Made by a program: the position numbers and the translations under genes. Positions 20,617 to 30,988 of a stretch of DNA of 64,000 nucleotides are shown here, piece after piece. Source of the stretch: Tillandsia leiboldiana (Eukaryota > Streptophyta > Magnoliopsida > Poales > Bromeliaceae). The notes under the pieces are model-generated. The model saw only the letters and a program-made list of their open reading frames with translations. It did no database searches and was not told the origin of the DNA. The number at the start of each line of letters is the position of its first letter. Position 1 is the stretch's first letter. The stretch is from positions 38,663,821-38,727,820 of the forward strand of contig CM055068.1 in the NCBI GenBank assembly GCA_029204045.2. Direction: 5' to 3'.

Positions 20617-23600
20617 GCCAACAGTTGTGCGACTGTGCCCATTGGTACCATCTCCAACTTCAATCGCGAGAATTCCGCGATCAAAGTGCTCTGCTCAGTT
20701 ATCGCGCGTGCCGTCGCCTCTTCTGGTTGTCCCTTCCTGCTCAAAGCGTCCGCCACTACGTTTGCTTTCCCGGGGTGGTACTGGATTGTTAGATCGTAAT
20801 CCTTCAATAGTTCAAGCCACCGCCTCTGCCGCAGGTTTAGTTCCTTCTGGGTGAACAGGTACTTAAGGCTTTGGTGGTCAGAGAAAACGTTACAGTGGAC
20901 ACCAAAGAGGTAGTGTCTCCATAACTTCAAAACAAAGACCACTGCAGCCAGTTCCAAATCGTGTATCGGATAATTCTTCTCGTAATCTTTCAGCTGCCTG
21001 GAAGCATAGGCTATTACTTTTCCCTGTTGCATCAATACACCCCCAAGGCCAATCCTCGATGCATCGCAGTACACCTCATAATCCTCTTCGGGTGTTGGTA
21101 GTACGAGAATTGGTGCCCTGGTTAGCCTTCTTTTAAGTTCTTCAAAGCTCTCCTGGCATTGTGTCGACCACACAAACTTTTCTCCTTTCCTAGTCAACCG
21201 GTTCAGGGGGGCGGCTATCTTCGAGAAGCCCTCGACAAAGCGTCGGTAGTACCCAACGAGGCCCAAGAAACTGCGGATCTCCGTTACCGTAGTTGGCGGC
21301 TGCCAGGCTGTCACGGATTCCACCTTCTTGGGATCCACGATGATTCCTTTTGCCGAGATCACATGCCCTAAAAAGCCCACCTCGCGTAGCCAGAACTCGC
21401 ACTTCTTGAGCTTAGCGAACAACTCGTGGTCCCTGAGGGTCTGGAGGATCATCCGCAGATGTTGCTCGTGCTCCCCGTCAGTGGGTGAATAGATCAGTAT
21501 GTCGTCGATGAAGACCACCACGAACCGGTCTAGGAAGGGCTTGAAAATCCGGTTCATCATATCCATGAAGACGGCGGGGGCGTTCGTAAGCCCGAAGGGC
21601 ATAACTGTAAATTCGTAGTGGCCATACCGGGTCCGGAAGGCGGTCCTTGGAATGTCCTCGTTTCGAACCCGAAGCTGGTGGTAGCCCGATTGCAGATCAA
21701 TCTTTGAGAAGACCGTCGCTCCCCGCAGTTGGTCGAAGAGATCGTCGATTCTGGGCAGGGGGTACTTGTTTTTCACTGTAACTTTGTTTATCCCTCTGTA
21801 GTCGATGCAGAGTCGTAGGCTTCCGTCCTTCTTCCGTACAAAGAGTACCGGTGCGCCCCAGGGTGACACACTCGGTCTGATGAACCCTTTGTCCAAGAGA
21901 TCCTCCAGCTGCGCCTTGAGCTCCTTCAACTCCGCGAAGGCCATTCGGTACGGCGCCTTCGTAATCGGCTGCGTGCCCGGTAGCAGTTCAATCGGGAACA
22001 CCACCTCTCGCTCGGGGGGCATCCCGGGTAGTTCCGTCGGGAAAACATCGGGAAAGTCCCGTACTACCGGGATGTCTGACGGCGCCCCCGAGGGTCGGGT
22101 GGCCATGTCTACCGACGCCAAGTAGGCCACACACCCACCTTCTACCAATCTCCTGGCTCGTGCCGCTGAGATGACCGCTGGGAAGGAGATGCTCTTGCAC
22201 GCCAAATACGCATTCTTAGGGAAGCTGGGTTCTTGGAGCTGCACCATCCGTTTCTCGCAGTCAATGAGCGCCTGGTACCTTGAGAGCCAATCCATGCCCA
22301 AAACAATGTCGTACTCCTTCAGGGGAATTACCACCAAGTCCCAAGGGCAAGGCAGTCGCCCTAACATAATTGGGCAGGTGGCCACTAAGCTGGTCGCCTC
22401 CAGTGTCCCACCCGCTGTCTGGACCGTCAGTCGGTTTTGGAGAGGTGTCTCCCCAAGGTCATGCATAAACACGTAGTCACAAGAAATGAACGAGTGTGTT
22501 GCTCCGGTATCAAAGAGGGTTCTAGCTCGGGAATTTGAAACAGAAGTAATACCTGCAAGCATGTCCTCCGGCCGGTCCGCCTCTTGGTGGGTCATTGAAT
22601 ATACTCGCCCTCCCGGTTGAGGTTGCCTTGTCTCCTCGTGTCGCGCTGCCGGAGGCCTAGAGGTCGACCCTATAGGAGCTTTCCCCCGCCCTGAGAACTG
22701 TGTAGAAGGCGTGGATGCAGTAGAGGAGGCTGGTCCCAAGGTTAAGGGGCAGTTGCGACGGAAGTGCCCCTGCTTGCCACAGCGGAAGCAATGATCGACT
22801 CTCTGGGGGCAGTCCAGCACTTGATGTGCCCCCCCGCAGATTACACAAGGCCTGTCCCCCGGCCTCGGTCCTCCTGCAGGTGCGCTCCGGGTTCTTGACT
22901 GTGGTCTCCACCGCTTGGGGGGTCGGTTCCCACTGTAAGAACCCCCCCCAACGTACGGTTGTTGCCGCTTCTTTTCCTCGTGCCGCACCGGGGCCTCCTT
23001 CTTGGCGCGTGTAACTGCGAACCCGCGCTCGACCACCGTGGCCCGGTCGACCACTTGTTGGAACGTGTGCAAATCGGCCGCTTGTACCACCTGGAAGATA
23101 TCACTCCGTAAACCATCCACGAAAAGTTGCGCCTTGTGGGCTTCGTCCCTTATGACAAAAGGGACGCAGTTCGCCAATCGCACAAAGCCGCGCTGATATT
23201 CCATAACTGTCTTGCTCCCCTGCTGGATGTGATTTAAGTCGTCCTCCAGTTTCTTTTTGACGCTGTTGGTAAAGAAAGCCCCAAACAGCTCCTGCTTAAA
23301 CGTCGTCCATGATGGCAGCACGGTGCCCTTGGTTGGGTCTGGGCGCACCGTCTTCCACCATAAGCGGGCATTTCCCCCCAGGCAGTGGACCGCTAGGGGG
23401 ACCCGCTCACAGTCCTCCATGAGCAAGTCTTCAAATAGCTTTTCCATCGATCCGACCCAATCCTCGACGACCCAAGGGTCGGTCGTTTCTCCCTCGAACA
23501 CAGGTGGATCATATTTCTTGAAATCCGCCAGGTTGGCTCGTACCCGCTCCCGCTCTGTTAGTGAAGTTGCCCCCTCCCCCGCGGCAGCGGCGGCCACAAC

Positions 23601-23990
23601 AGGAACGGGTGCCACCAATGTCACCCCCGAGGTACCCCCGCCAAGGGCCCCCGGAGCTGGTGCCGTGGACGCTGCTGGGGGTGCTGCTACAGGCGTCGTC
23701 GTCTGGGCTGGTGCTGTCCCGGCCGCTGCTATCGGTGGAGGGGCCATTCCTGCCCCAGTCCCCGTCACTTGCGGTACTGCTGCTGGCGCGGCTGGCCCCT
23801 GTGGGGGGCCCGGTGCGACCGTCGCCGTCGCGGCCGGAAGCCGCAGCGTCAACTGACGCACATGATCGGTGAGAGTCGCCAGATTTCCCGCCATCTCTCG
23901 CAGTTGCTGCCGCAAGAGTTGGTTCTCCGCGGCCATCGATGCCGTCGCATCCGCCCCTTCGTCCCCGGCCGACGCTCTGGTTCGAACCAT
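20607..23990 (-). pseudogene. E1 gag-protease-RT-RNase H frame
   Basis: I take the start as the Met of MVRTRASAG at 23988-23990, ten residues inside the longest frame and shared with D. Domains in order: Gag with [12 protein letters not shown]; two zinc knuckles ([13 protein letters not shown] and [14 protein letters not shown]); aspartic protease [11 protein letters not shown] with [11 protein letters not shown] and the FIDD active site; RNase H with [11 protein letters not shown] and [10 protein letters not shown]. Against D, one base is lost near 20616-20618, so the frame ends after GTVAQLL before integrase. Gag and pol share one frame, as is common in Tekay elements. Confidence 0.93.
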
Positions 23991-24202
23991 TGTCTGTACA
24001 CACATACAACCAAAAAACATCAGTCCTAGACCCTGCTAGAACAACATCCCTATATCGAGAGAGAAGAAACTACACTTTTCCCCCCCCTCCCCCGATCACT
24101 CACGTCCTACACCCCTATGTCCTACACATTTCATTTACTCGAAGCTACGTGTGGTATTACCGTGGATGTTGGACCTTCACTGTTGTGATTAAAAGAAAAC
24201 CT
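23991..24202 (-). other. E1 untranslated leader between PBS and gag
   Basis: About 210 bases without a supported gene. D has a similar leader at 43163-43372. Confidence 0.6.
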
Positions 24203-24213
24203 CTCTGATACCA
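24203..24213 (-). other. E1 primer-binding site
   Basis: Minus-strand TGGTATCAGAG, eight bases after the 5' LTR end. It is the initiator tRNA-Met type. Confidence 0.88.
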
Positions 24214-24221
24214 TCTTAATC

Positions 24222-26994
24222 TGCCACGCCCCGGGGGTCTCGCTCAGCGGAAAGGAAAGAGTTGTTAGTTTGAGTCTCTTATTTTTTTTTTGAAATTCAG
24301 TCATCCCCGGCACGTGCCCAGACCCGCCGCATATACAGATTTACTCGAAAATCGGGCAGAGTCTCCTCTGTATATGCACGGCGTCGCGGCTATTACAACA
24401 TCTCAACTCAAGCATTCAGTTAATCACAACAGTTCGAGTATTCAATCAACAATGTAAACTAAATAGAATGCCCGCCGCCAGTCAAGTTGAAAGGATAAAC
24501 TCACAGTTTTGAAAACAGGCCCACACGACCCAAGGTTTTGAAAACGGTTTGGAAAGATGCCATAAATCCACAGGGTTTGGAAACAGGTCCACACGACCCG
24601 AGGTTTTGAAAATAGTTTAGAAATCTCATAAAACCACAGGGTTTGGAAAAGCGGGCCCACGCGACCCCATATTTTTGAAAGATAGTTTTCGAAGTTCCTT
24701 TTTCTTTTCTAGTTACTTTGCTTTGGAAAAACGGCCAAACGGGCGAATAAAAGAAACATAATATCAAATCTGGAACACCGGGAATCAACATCCACACCGA
24801 CCCCACAAGGGTATCGCGAACCACACCGTAGTCTATAGTACCAAATGAAATGCAAGGAAAAAGTAAAGGAGATACAGACTAGGGCTCCTCACAGCCCGAC
24901 CACTCCCGCCTCGACCTCACCGCCGTCTACCGCTCACCCCTGGAAGAACCTGTCACGGAGTGGGTAGCCAGCGACATGCGATAATAATAATAAGCAGGAA
25001 AGAATGCCAAACCCAACAGTAAAACTATCCGGAGCAACCACTCGACTCACTGGAAGAGTGACACGCGAACACATGTAACACCTGCAACATCTGTAATGCC
25101 TGTAGCACCTATACACCTTGATCTCGTCGGGCACCTACCCCGACAGATCGCACCGCTCACACCTTGGGGCACCTGACCTCGTCGGACACCTATCCCGACA
25201 GGTCGCACCATTTCCCCCACCTTTTGATGCCTCAAACCCCACACCTACGGGGGCCCCCACCACTTCACCTTGTGGGTTAACACGGGTCGAAGACCGCTTT
25301 CCCGGAAAAGAGCACCTTTTGCGGTGGCCAGACCGCGGGTGCGCGTGTCGCAACCACGAGCACAATAACCCGGATACAGGATAATATCGCAAACATAGAG
25401 ATCGTCAGCATTAGTATTACAAATATGCAGTTAAACAACTATCCAAGAACACCGAGTCTATACTTAGTCTCAAAGGAACCCACCTTTTTCGTTGTCGCGC
25501 TGCTGGTCGACTTCAGGTTCTTTCGCATCTCGGTGTGCCTGCTCGGACCTACACGAACCTGTCGCACCGGAGTTAGTAACTCCAACTTCCCGAAAGGTAC
25601 ACAAAAGTAAAAGAAACGCGGAACACCCAACCCTTCCGGTCGATCATGGGGCACGCCCCGCCGATTCGGCAAAGATGGCGGCGTCCCCGAGCGAGGCCAA
25701 CAACGCGGACGGCCCCGGCTCCCGCGGGACCCACCGGCCCCTCCCCCTCCTTGCTGCACGCCTGCAGGGCTGCCCGCAAGTGCGGGCGCGCGTGCGCTCG
25801 GCCCGCGCGGGCTGTGCGGGCGCGCTGCCCGCACCCGCGGGTGCGCACTTGCGCCCGGCCCCGCGCGGCTGGGCAGCGGCCCGCCCGCATGCGGAAGTTG
25901 CGCGCATGCGGGGGTGCGCACCCCCAGCCCCGCGCGGCTGGGCGGCAGCCCGCCCGCATGCGGGGCTGCGCGCCCCCCAGCCCCGCGCGGCTGGGCGGCA
26001 GCCCACCCGCATGCGGGAGTTGCCCGCATGCGGGGCTGCGCGCCCCCAGCCCCGCGCGGCTGGGCGGCAGCCCGCCCGCATGCGGGAGTTGCCCGCATGC
26101 GGGGCAGCGCGCCCCCAGCCCCGCGCGGCTGGGCGGCAGCCCGCCCGCATGCGGGAGTTGCCCGCATGCGGGGCTTCGCGCCCCCAGCCCCGCACGGCTG
26201 GGCGGCAGCCCGCCCGCATGCGGGAGTTGCCCGCATGCGGGGGGTGCGGCCCCCAGCTCCGCGCGGCTGGGCGGCATGCCGCCCGCATGCGGGTGTTTCG
26301 CGCATGCGGCTCCGTGCGCGCCGGACTCCGGCGATGCCATCACCCCTCCTCCCCCCCCCCTCGTCCGCTCCAATCAAGAAACGAGACAAGAAATTGCAAG
26401 GAATAAAACCCTAACGTGCTCACCTCGGTAGCCGGAGGGAAGGATGATCCGATCCTGCGAGTTCGGCTTCAAGGAATGTGAGGTCGTCTCCCTCTCCTTC
26501 CTTGGTCTCGCCGCCTGGATCCTCCGCACAATCGGTGAGGAACAGGGTACGGTTGGGGGAAGAGTTTGCTCCTCGTCCGCGCTCGGGTGTCGTACCCTAG
26601 AGTGAGGGGGGTTGAGATAGATATACAGCCCGAGCGGTCAGAAAGGGGAAAAGGGAACGAACCCGTTTCAAGTCAAAATAAACCAAAACCAAAAGGTCGG
26701 GTTCGAACCGGGTTCCGGTCTGCCTGGTACCCCGCGTTGGTCGCCAGAACCAACCGCCACCTTCTGGAATTTATTCCGGGAGATTCCGGAGTCGGAATCC
26801 AAAACCGATTTCGCCGGCGGTCTCCGTTTCGCGAGCTTTATTGACTAAAAATACTCGCAAGCCCCGACGATCTGTCCAGAAACAAAGAATTATTAGTCCC
26901 CCCCCCGGACCCCTGAAACAAAACGCGAATTACAGAAAACCCAAAAGTAGACCCAAGAACGGAACCACAGTATTTTAAACCAGTGGATATTACA
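24222..26994 (-). repeat. E1 5' LTR (right copy)
   Basis: 2773 bp. Its 3' terminus is TGGCA on the minus strand against TGACA in the left copy, a point change at the integrase end. Apart from the longer intron-like block it matches the left LTR closely. The terminal hairpin lies at 24325-24383. Confidence 0.93.
25559..26423 (-). other. Candidate LTR intron (E1 right LTR)
   Basis: The same GT-AG interval as in the left LTR, 865 bp against 762 bp. The 103-bp difference equals the full difference between the two LTRs. The extra length is in the GC minisatellite (about 25750-26310). Confidence 0.7.
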
Positions 26995-27277
26995 AAATTA
27001 TTCGATTTCGAAAGCACGACCTTTGCTTTTAATGTGACAAACTGGGACAGTTCCGCTTTAACTGCCCCGAACCCGGGAATAATTCTTCGGAGTCGCGACA
27101 CGGATGGGAAGTCTTATGCGACGACACGACAAAGGACGCACTACCCGAGGGAAGTAGTAGCAGGAAAGACCCCTTACGAAGAGTAATGTTAGTCTTAACC
27201 CCAGGAGAACCCTTAGAAGCAAATACTTTGTACCTTCCTGCCCAATAAGGATGCGAAGACTTAGTTGTCTTTGGTGT
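26995..27277 (+). mobile_element. Internal region A, continued
   Basis: Matches 57136-57345 plus 63636-63702 in region B. The two differ by a nine-base indel near 27150 and a few substitutions. Small frames do not match known retrotransposon domains. After GGTGT (27273-27277) the two copies diverge completely. Confidence 0.8.
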
Positions 27278-27493
27278 TGGTCATTTATTTATGGGTCAAA
27301 TAGGTCCAACTTTCTGCCACGAGACAATAGGCCCAGGGGACTAGTGAGTTGGGTTGGGTGAGCCCAATAGGTTGAGTGGGCTGCGGTCCACAATAGACCT
27401 AACGGCAAGAGGCCCAATAATAGACCCAACGTACAAGTGGGTTGAGTCCGGTCGAGATCTGTGGCACGGGGTATTCCCACTTTAAGTGAATTG
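27278..27493 (+). other. Unassigned segment of region A, rich in GGCCCA/TGGGC motifs
   Basis: No gene is seen. It carries several GGCCCA, GCCCAATA and TGGGC motifs (27330-27425), which resemble plant site-II promoter motifs. It is absent from region B. With 50345-50397 (AAAAGCTTAAGCTTTT palindrome) it forms about 270 bases between gag and pol remnants that I cannot assign. The last five bases (AATTG, 27489-27493) are the left TSD of S3. Confidence 0.5.
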
Positions 27494-28195
27494 TGTAATA
27501 CTCGGGAAATCTGAGTTGGTATAAAGAGTGCTTTTCAGGTGTGAATGCGTGCGAGGAAACAAGTTAACTTTAGTGGTCTGTATACCGGTGTGCGAACGGC
27601 ACAATCGCCGAAGCACAATTCAGCCTTTTCGATCCGAGTCCGATCTCGGAAATCTGAGGTCTCCAGTGCGACCGTCTCATCGAATCAAGTGAAAAGGGTA
27701 TAGACCGTTTGTCGATCCGACAGTCGGATCGTCCTGAACTTAGCAAGGAAACTAGTGGGACCCGCGACTTAGGTGAATAGTGAGGTGAATAGTAACCCCC
27801 TGATTTATTTTCCCTCGCTAGCCAACGTCGGCCGATCGACTGTCTGGAGTCCGAATTTGACGATCCTGTTACGGCTTTTTGTGTTGGCATATTTCGTGAG
27901 TTGAGTCGGAGTCTTGAAGTGATCAAATTGTCAATCAGCAATTGAAGACTCAGAGAAGATTCAACAAGATCTCAAGTTGACACTCAGTGTTTTGAGTCTT
28001 GAAGATTGAAGTTGAAGAATTGTGGATCATATACATCAATCTTAAAGAAAATGGATTCGGATTGATCAGGTATGTTTAACTAAATAATTTTGGTGATCCG
28101 AATACATTTGTGTAGTTTAGAAACACTTGGATAAGTTTTCATTGCTTAAAAATCAAAAACTGGACAAATTGGATGTTCAGAGTCCAGTCTAGAAT

Positions 28196-28332
28196 TTCTG
28201 ATCCTGAACCAATCCTGATCAGAATTCCGATCCGGATCAGAATTCCGATCCGGATCCCGAACCTTGTTTTTTCAGGAATTGCTGAAAAAAAGACGACAGA
28301 CCGGATCGCCGTAAATCCGATCCGGATCGTCC
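28196..28332 (+). promoter_or_regulatory. GATCCGGATC palindrome array in Copia-1 U3
   Basis: Several full or near copies of the palindrome GATCCGGATC, spaced by AGAATTCC and CCGAACC. It lies 60-200 bases upstream of the TATA box. Its position suggests transcription-factor binding, but no factor is known to me. Confidence 0.6.
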
Positions 28333-28392
28333 TGCGGGAAAATTTCTGTTAAGTCAGTTTTTTATGCTTATCTCTTTCCAAAGGTTTCTAAA

Positions 28393-28402
28393 CTATAAAT
28401 AG
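28393..28402 (+). promoter_or_regulatory. TATA box of Copia-1 5' LTR
   Basis: CTATAAATAG, a strong plant-type TATA box, followed by ACACTTAGGGTTTCTC. The 3' LTR copy is at 33097-33106. Transcription likely begins about 30 bases downstream, so the hairpin array is in the leader RNA. Confidence 0.8.
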
Positions 28403-28641
28403 ACACTTAGGGTTTCTCAAGAACTACCGATGATTTTATAAAACACTTGAGAGCAACCCTAGAGGCTAGGTTTTTTATCGTTCTTCTTTATAGCCTCTTT
28501 TAGGTCAATTCGACGGTTCTTCCAAGATCTATCTTTTGTCGAATTGATCTAGTCTTTGCTTAGAGATTTTTTCTACGGTTCTTCAATGATATTCTAAGCA
28601 AAGGATCACCATCGAAGCCTATATTCTATATCGGCCGTTTG

Positions 28642-28744
28642 CGTCGTGGATTCGACGTAGCATCGTGGATTCGATGTGTTGAAGGCGTTTCGTGGATTCG
28701 AAACGTGTGCTCGTGGATTCGAGTGGCGTTCGTGGATTCGAACG
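28642..28744 (+). other. TGGATT-loop hairpin array, Copia-1 5' LTR
   Basis: Five consecutive hairpins share the loop TGGATT. Stems: CGTCG/CGACG (28642-28657), CATCG/CGATG (28661-28676), CGTTTCG/CGAAACG (28686-28705), CTCG/CGAG (28710-28723), CGTTCG/CGAACG (28727-28744). The loop is constant while stems differ but stay complementary. The 3' LTR has the array at 33346-33448 with one stem weakened by a G-to-A change. Confidence 0.85.
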
Positions 28745-29046
28745 TGTGTAGTGGACGTGCAATCGGTGAGCGCAAGGTCCGAAGAAGTTGAAGGAGGGGT
28801 TGAGTCCGTGGAGTCGGTAATCACTTTGTTATTCTTCTTTTCTTAGTGGATTGTTATTGCGTGTTGGTCCCGTGGTTTTTCTCCTGGATTGGAGTTTCCA
28901 CGTATATCTCGGTGTGCTATTTTTATTTTCCGCATTGGTTTTTATTTTGCACTGAGATTGGTTTTATAAGTATTACACCTATTCACCCCCCCTCTAGTTG
29001 TTTGATAGTACCTATTTAGATCTTTGGGGATCCAAAAACCTACAAT

Positions 29047-29057
29047 TGGTATCAGAG
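29047..29057 (+). other. Copia-1 primer-binding site
   Basis: TGGTATCAGAG starts two bases after the LTR. It is the initiator tRNA-Met type. Confidence 0.88.
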
Positions 29058-29078
29058 AAGGTTTTAGGTTTATCTATC

Positions 29079-30062
29079 ATGTTGGGTGGAAGTGGTAATA
29101 TTTATAGACCTCCTCTTTTTGATGGGACTAATTATGCTTATTGGAAAGTGCGGATGAGAGCTTTTCTCATCGCAATTGATGAGCGGGTATGGCAATCCGT
29201 GGAATACGGTTGGGTGCATCCTGTTGAGGAAGTAGAAAATTCTACTACTCCAAAACCTTGCTCTAGATGGTCCCAAGAGGAATTCGAAAGTTCTTCTTAC
29301 AATGGGAAGGGTATGAACGCTTTATTTAATCCTCTTTCCTCGACTGAGTTCACACGAATTTCCGCGTGTGAAACCGCAAAGGAAATTTGGGATATTCTCA
29401 AAATTACACATGAGGGTACTAATCTAGTAAAAATTCAAAAGCTCCAGATGCTTACAAGTCAATTTGACTCTATTCATATGGATGAGCATGAATTGTTTAC
29501 AGATTATTACACTAGACTTCAAGATGTGATCAATACTTGTGCTAATTTAGGAGAAAAAATCCCGGAGTCGAGAATTGTAAGAAAGATACTTCAGACTCTT
29601 CCGGAACGGTTTAGGGCAAAGGTTACCGCCATTGAAACCGTTAGTCATCCGGATGAGATGAGAGTAGAGGAATTAGTAGGTGCTTTGCAAACTTATGAAA
29701 TGACTTTTCCTACTAATCAAGTTTCTTCCAAGTCTTCTTCTAAGCTTACAGGTATTGCATTCAAATCAACAAAGGAAGAAGATAGCGAATCAAGTTCCGA
29801 CGATGAAATCTCTTTCGCCGATTTTGAAGAACAATTGGCGCGGATCGTAAAGAAATTTCGTCAGAATTTTGGAAGAATCGAACCGATGGATCTTCATCCT
29901 CGAAACCAACTAAAGGATCATCGGGTTCTAAATCATCTAACCTCAAAAGCTCTGCAAAAGCTTCTAAGGAAAAAGATGAATTCGAAGGGGAAATCCAATG
30001 TTATAGATGCAAAGGCTACGGCCATATTTCAACGGATTGTCCTTCCCCGAAATCATATATAA
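29079..30062 (+). pseudogene. Copia-1 gag, N-terminal part before frameshift
   Basis: I chose the ATG at 29079, just after the PBS; the longer frame upstream is LTR. It begins MLGGSGNIYRPPLFDG and continues with YWKVRMRAFLIAID, the capsid-like N-terminus of plant copia Gag (DUF4219/UBN2-type). The frame matches Copia-2 through FADFEEQLARI. One base fewer in an A run near 29865 then shifts it, and it ends out of frame at 30062. Confidence 0.9.
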
Positions 30063-30988
30063 AGAAGGCTTTGCAAGCGAAAACTTGGGACGATTCTACT
30101 TCTAATGAATCGACCTCAAGTAAAGAGGAAAAAGTCGTTGCCTTACATGCCTCTCATATTCCCTCTTCTAATGTTTGCTTATCATCTTTAATCACTGACT
30201 CTATTCCTTTGATTTTGCATGAAACATCAACATCCGACGGAGAGTCATCAAATGAGGGGGAGTCGGACGAAGAAGAACTCGTTGAGGCATATCAAAAACT
30301 TCTTACGGAATCAAAGAAGATGGCCAAACATATTAAGAAGTTGAGGAAGCAACGACTTGAGATTCAAGACGAGAATCATGCTTTAAAGATCAAACTTCAT
30401 GATCTCGAGGAGGAACGAGAGCTGTTATTGAATAATAATAAAATCCTCCAAGAAAAGATAAATCAATCGGAAACGATCGTTAATTCCCACATTAACAAGA
30501 TTGATTTTCTAGAAAAACAGTTTGAGAAAATTCATGTCACCAACCAAGCCTTGACCAAGCAAGTTCATCAACTTAAATCCGACATACAAAGGCTTTCAAC
30601 CGGTTCCAAGAAATTTGATTGTATATCCGGATTAGGTCAAACAAGCAAGGTTGGTTTGGGATTTAAAAAGAACCAAACTGTGAAGGCTTCAAGTTCCACA
30701 GCTAAATTGAAAGGAAGAACTTGTCACCAATGTGGACTTGAAGGACACTTGATGAAGTCGTGCCCAAAAAAGAGAAAGAGGAATTCTTCGACAATTTCAT
30801 CTACGGAACAAACTCAACGGAATCAAAAGACTCATCAAGTCAAAGGAGTTCAATCAACCCACCAAAGGTCCGAGCCACAACATCAATCATTCAAGTGGAT
30901 CACTGCGAGGCAAAGACCTAAGGTGGATCAACAGTCAAAGCTATCATCTCCCAACCACAATGAATCAAGACAACCCAAAATCCGATGA
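29866..30988 (+). pseudogene. Copia-1 gag, C-terminal part after frameshift
   Basis: The original frame resumes after the one-base deletion. It carries zinc knuckle 1 (CYRCKGYGHISTDC, about 30000-30041), an acidic Ser/Glu stretch, a heptad-rich coiled coil (about 30270-30600), zinc knuckle 2 (CHQCGLEGHLMKSC, about 30724-30765) and a basic tail. Two knuckles with a coiled coil between them resemble the SIRE/Maximus lineage. It ends at 30988 with ESRQPKIR. Confidence 0.88.

Larger units (their letters stand above)
1661..26994 (-). mobile_element. E1: full-length Tekay/Del-like Ty3/gypsy retrotransposon, broken and interrupted by N1
   Basis: The element is flanked by TSD AAATT. The left LTR is 1661-4330 and the right LTR 24222-26994. 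On the minus strand the order is LTR, PBS, gag, protease, RT, RNase H, integrase with chromodomain, PPT, LTR. N1 with its TSD occupies 5446-20236, so E1 itself is about 10.5 kb. Coding is lost at three points: a one-base deletion near 20616, the N1 insertion in integrase, and a Trp-to-stop change at 4428-4430. The chromodomain and LTR form place it in the Tekay/Del chromovirus group. Confidence 0.94.
27867..29044 (+). repeat. Copia-1 5' LTR
   Basis: Starts TGTTACGGC and ends CCAAAAACCTACA. It holds a GATCCGGATC array in U3, a TATA box, the TGGATT-loop hairpin array and a CACGTATATCTCGG block. Compared with the 3' LTR it has an 18-bp insertion within the GATCCGGATC array and roughly 1-2% substitutions. 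Confidence 0.94.

Noticed and set aside
28642..28744. CRISPR-like array (short repeats with variable spacers)
   Set aside because: Repeats are 10 bases with very short spacers that pair across each repeat; the setting is a plant copia LTR with no cas genes.
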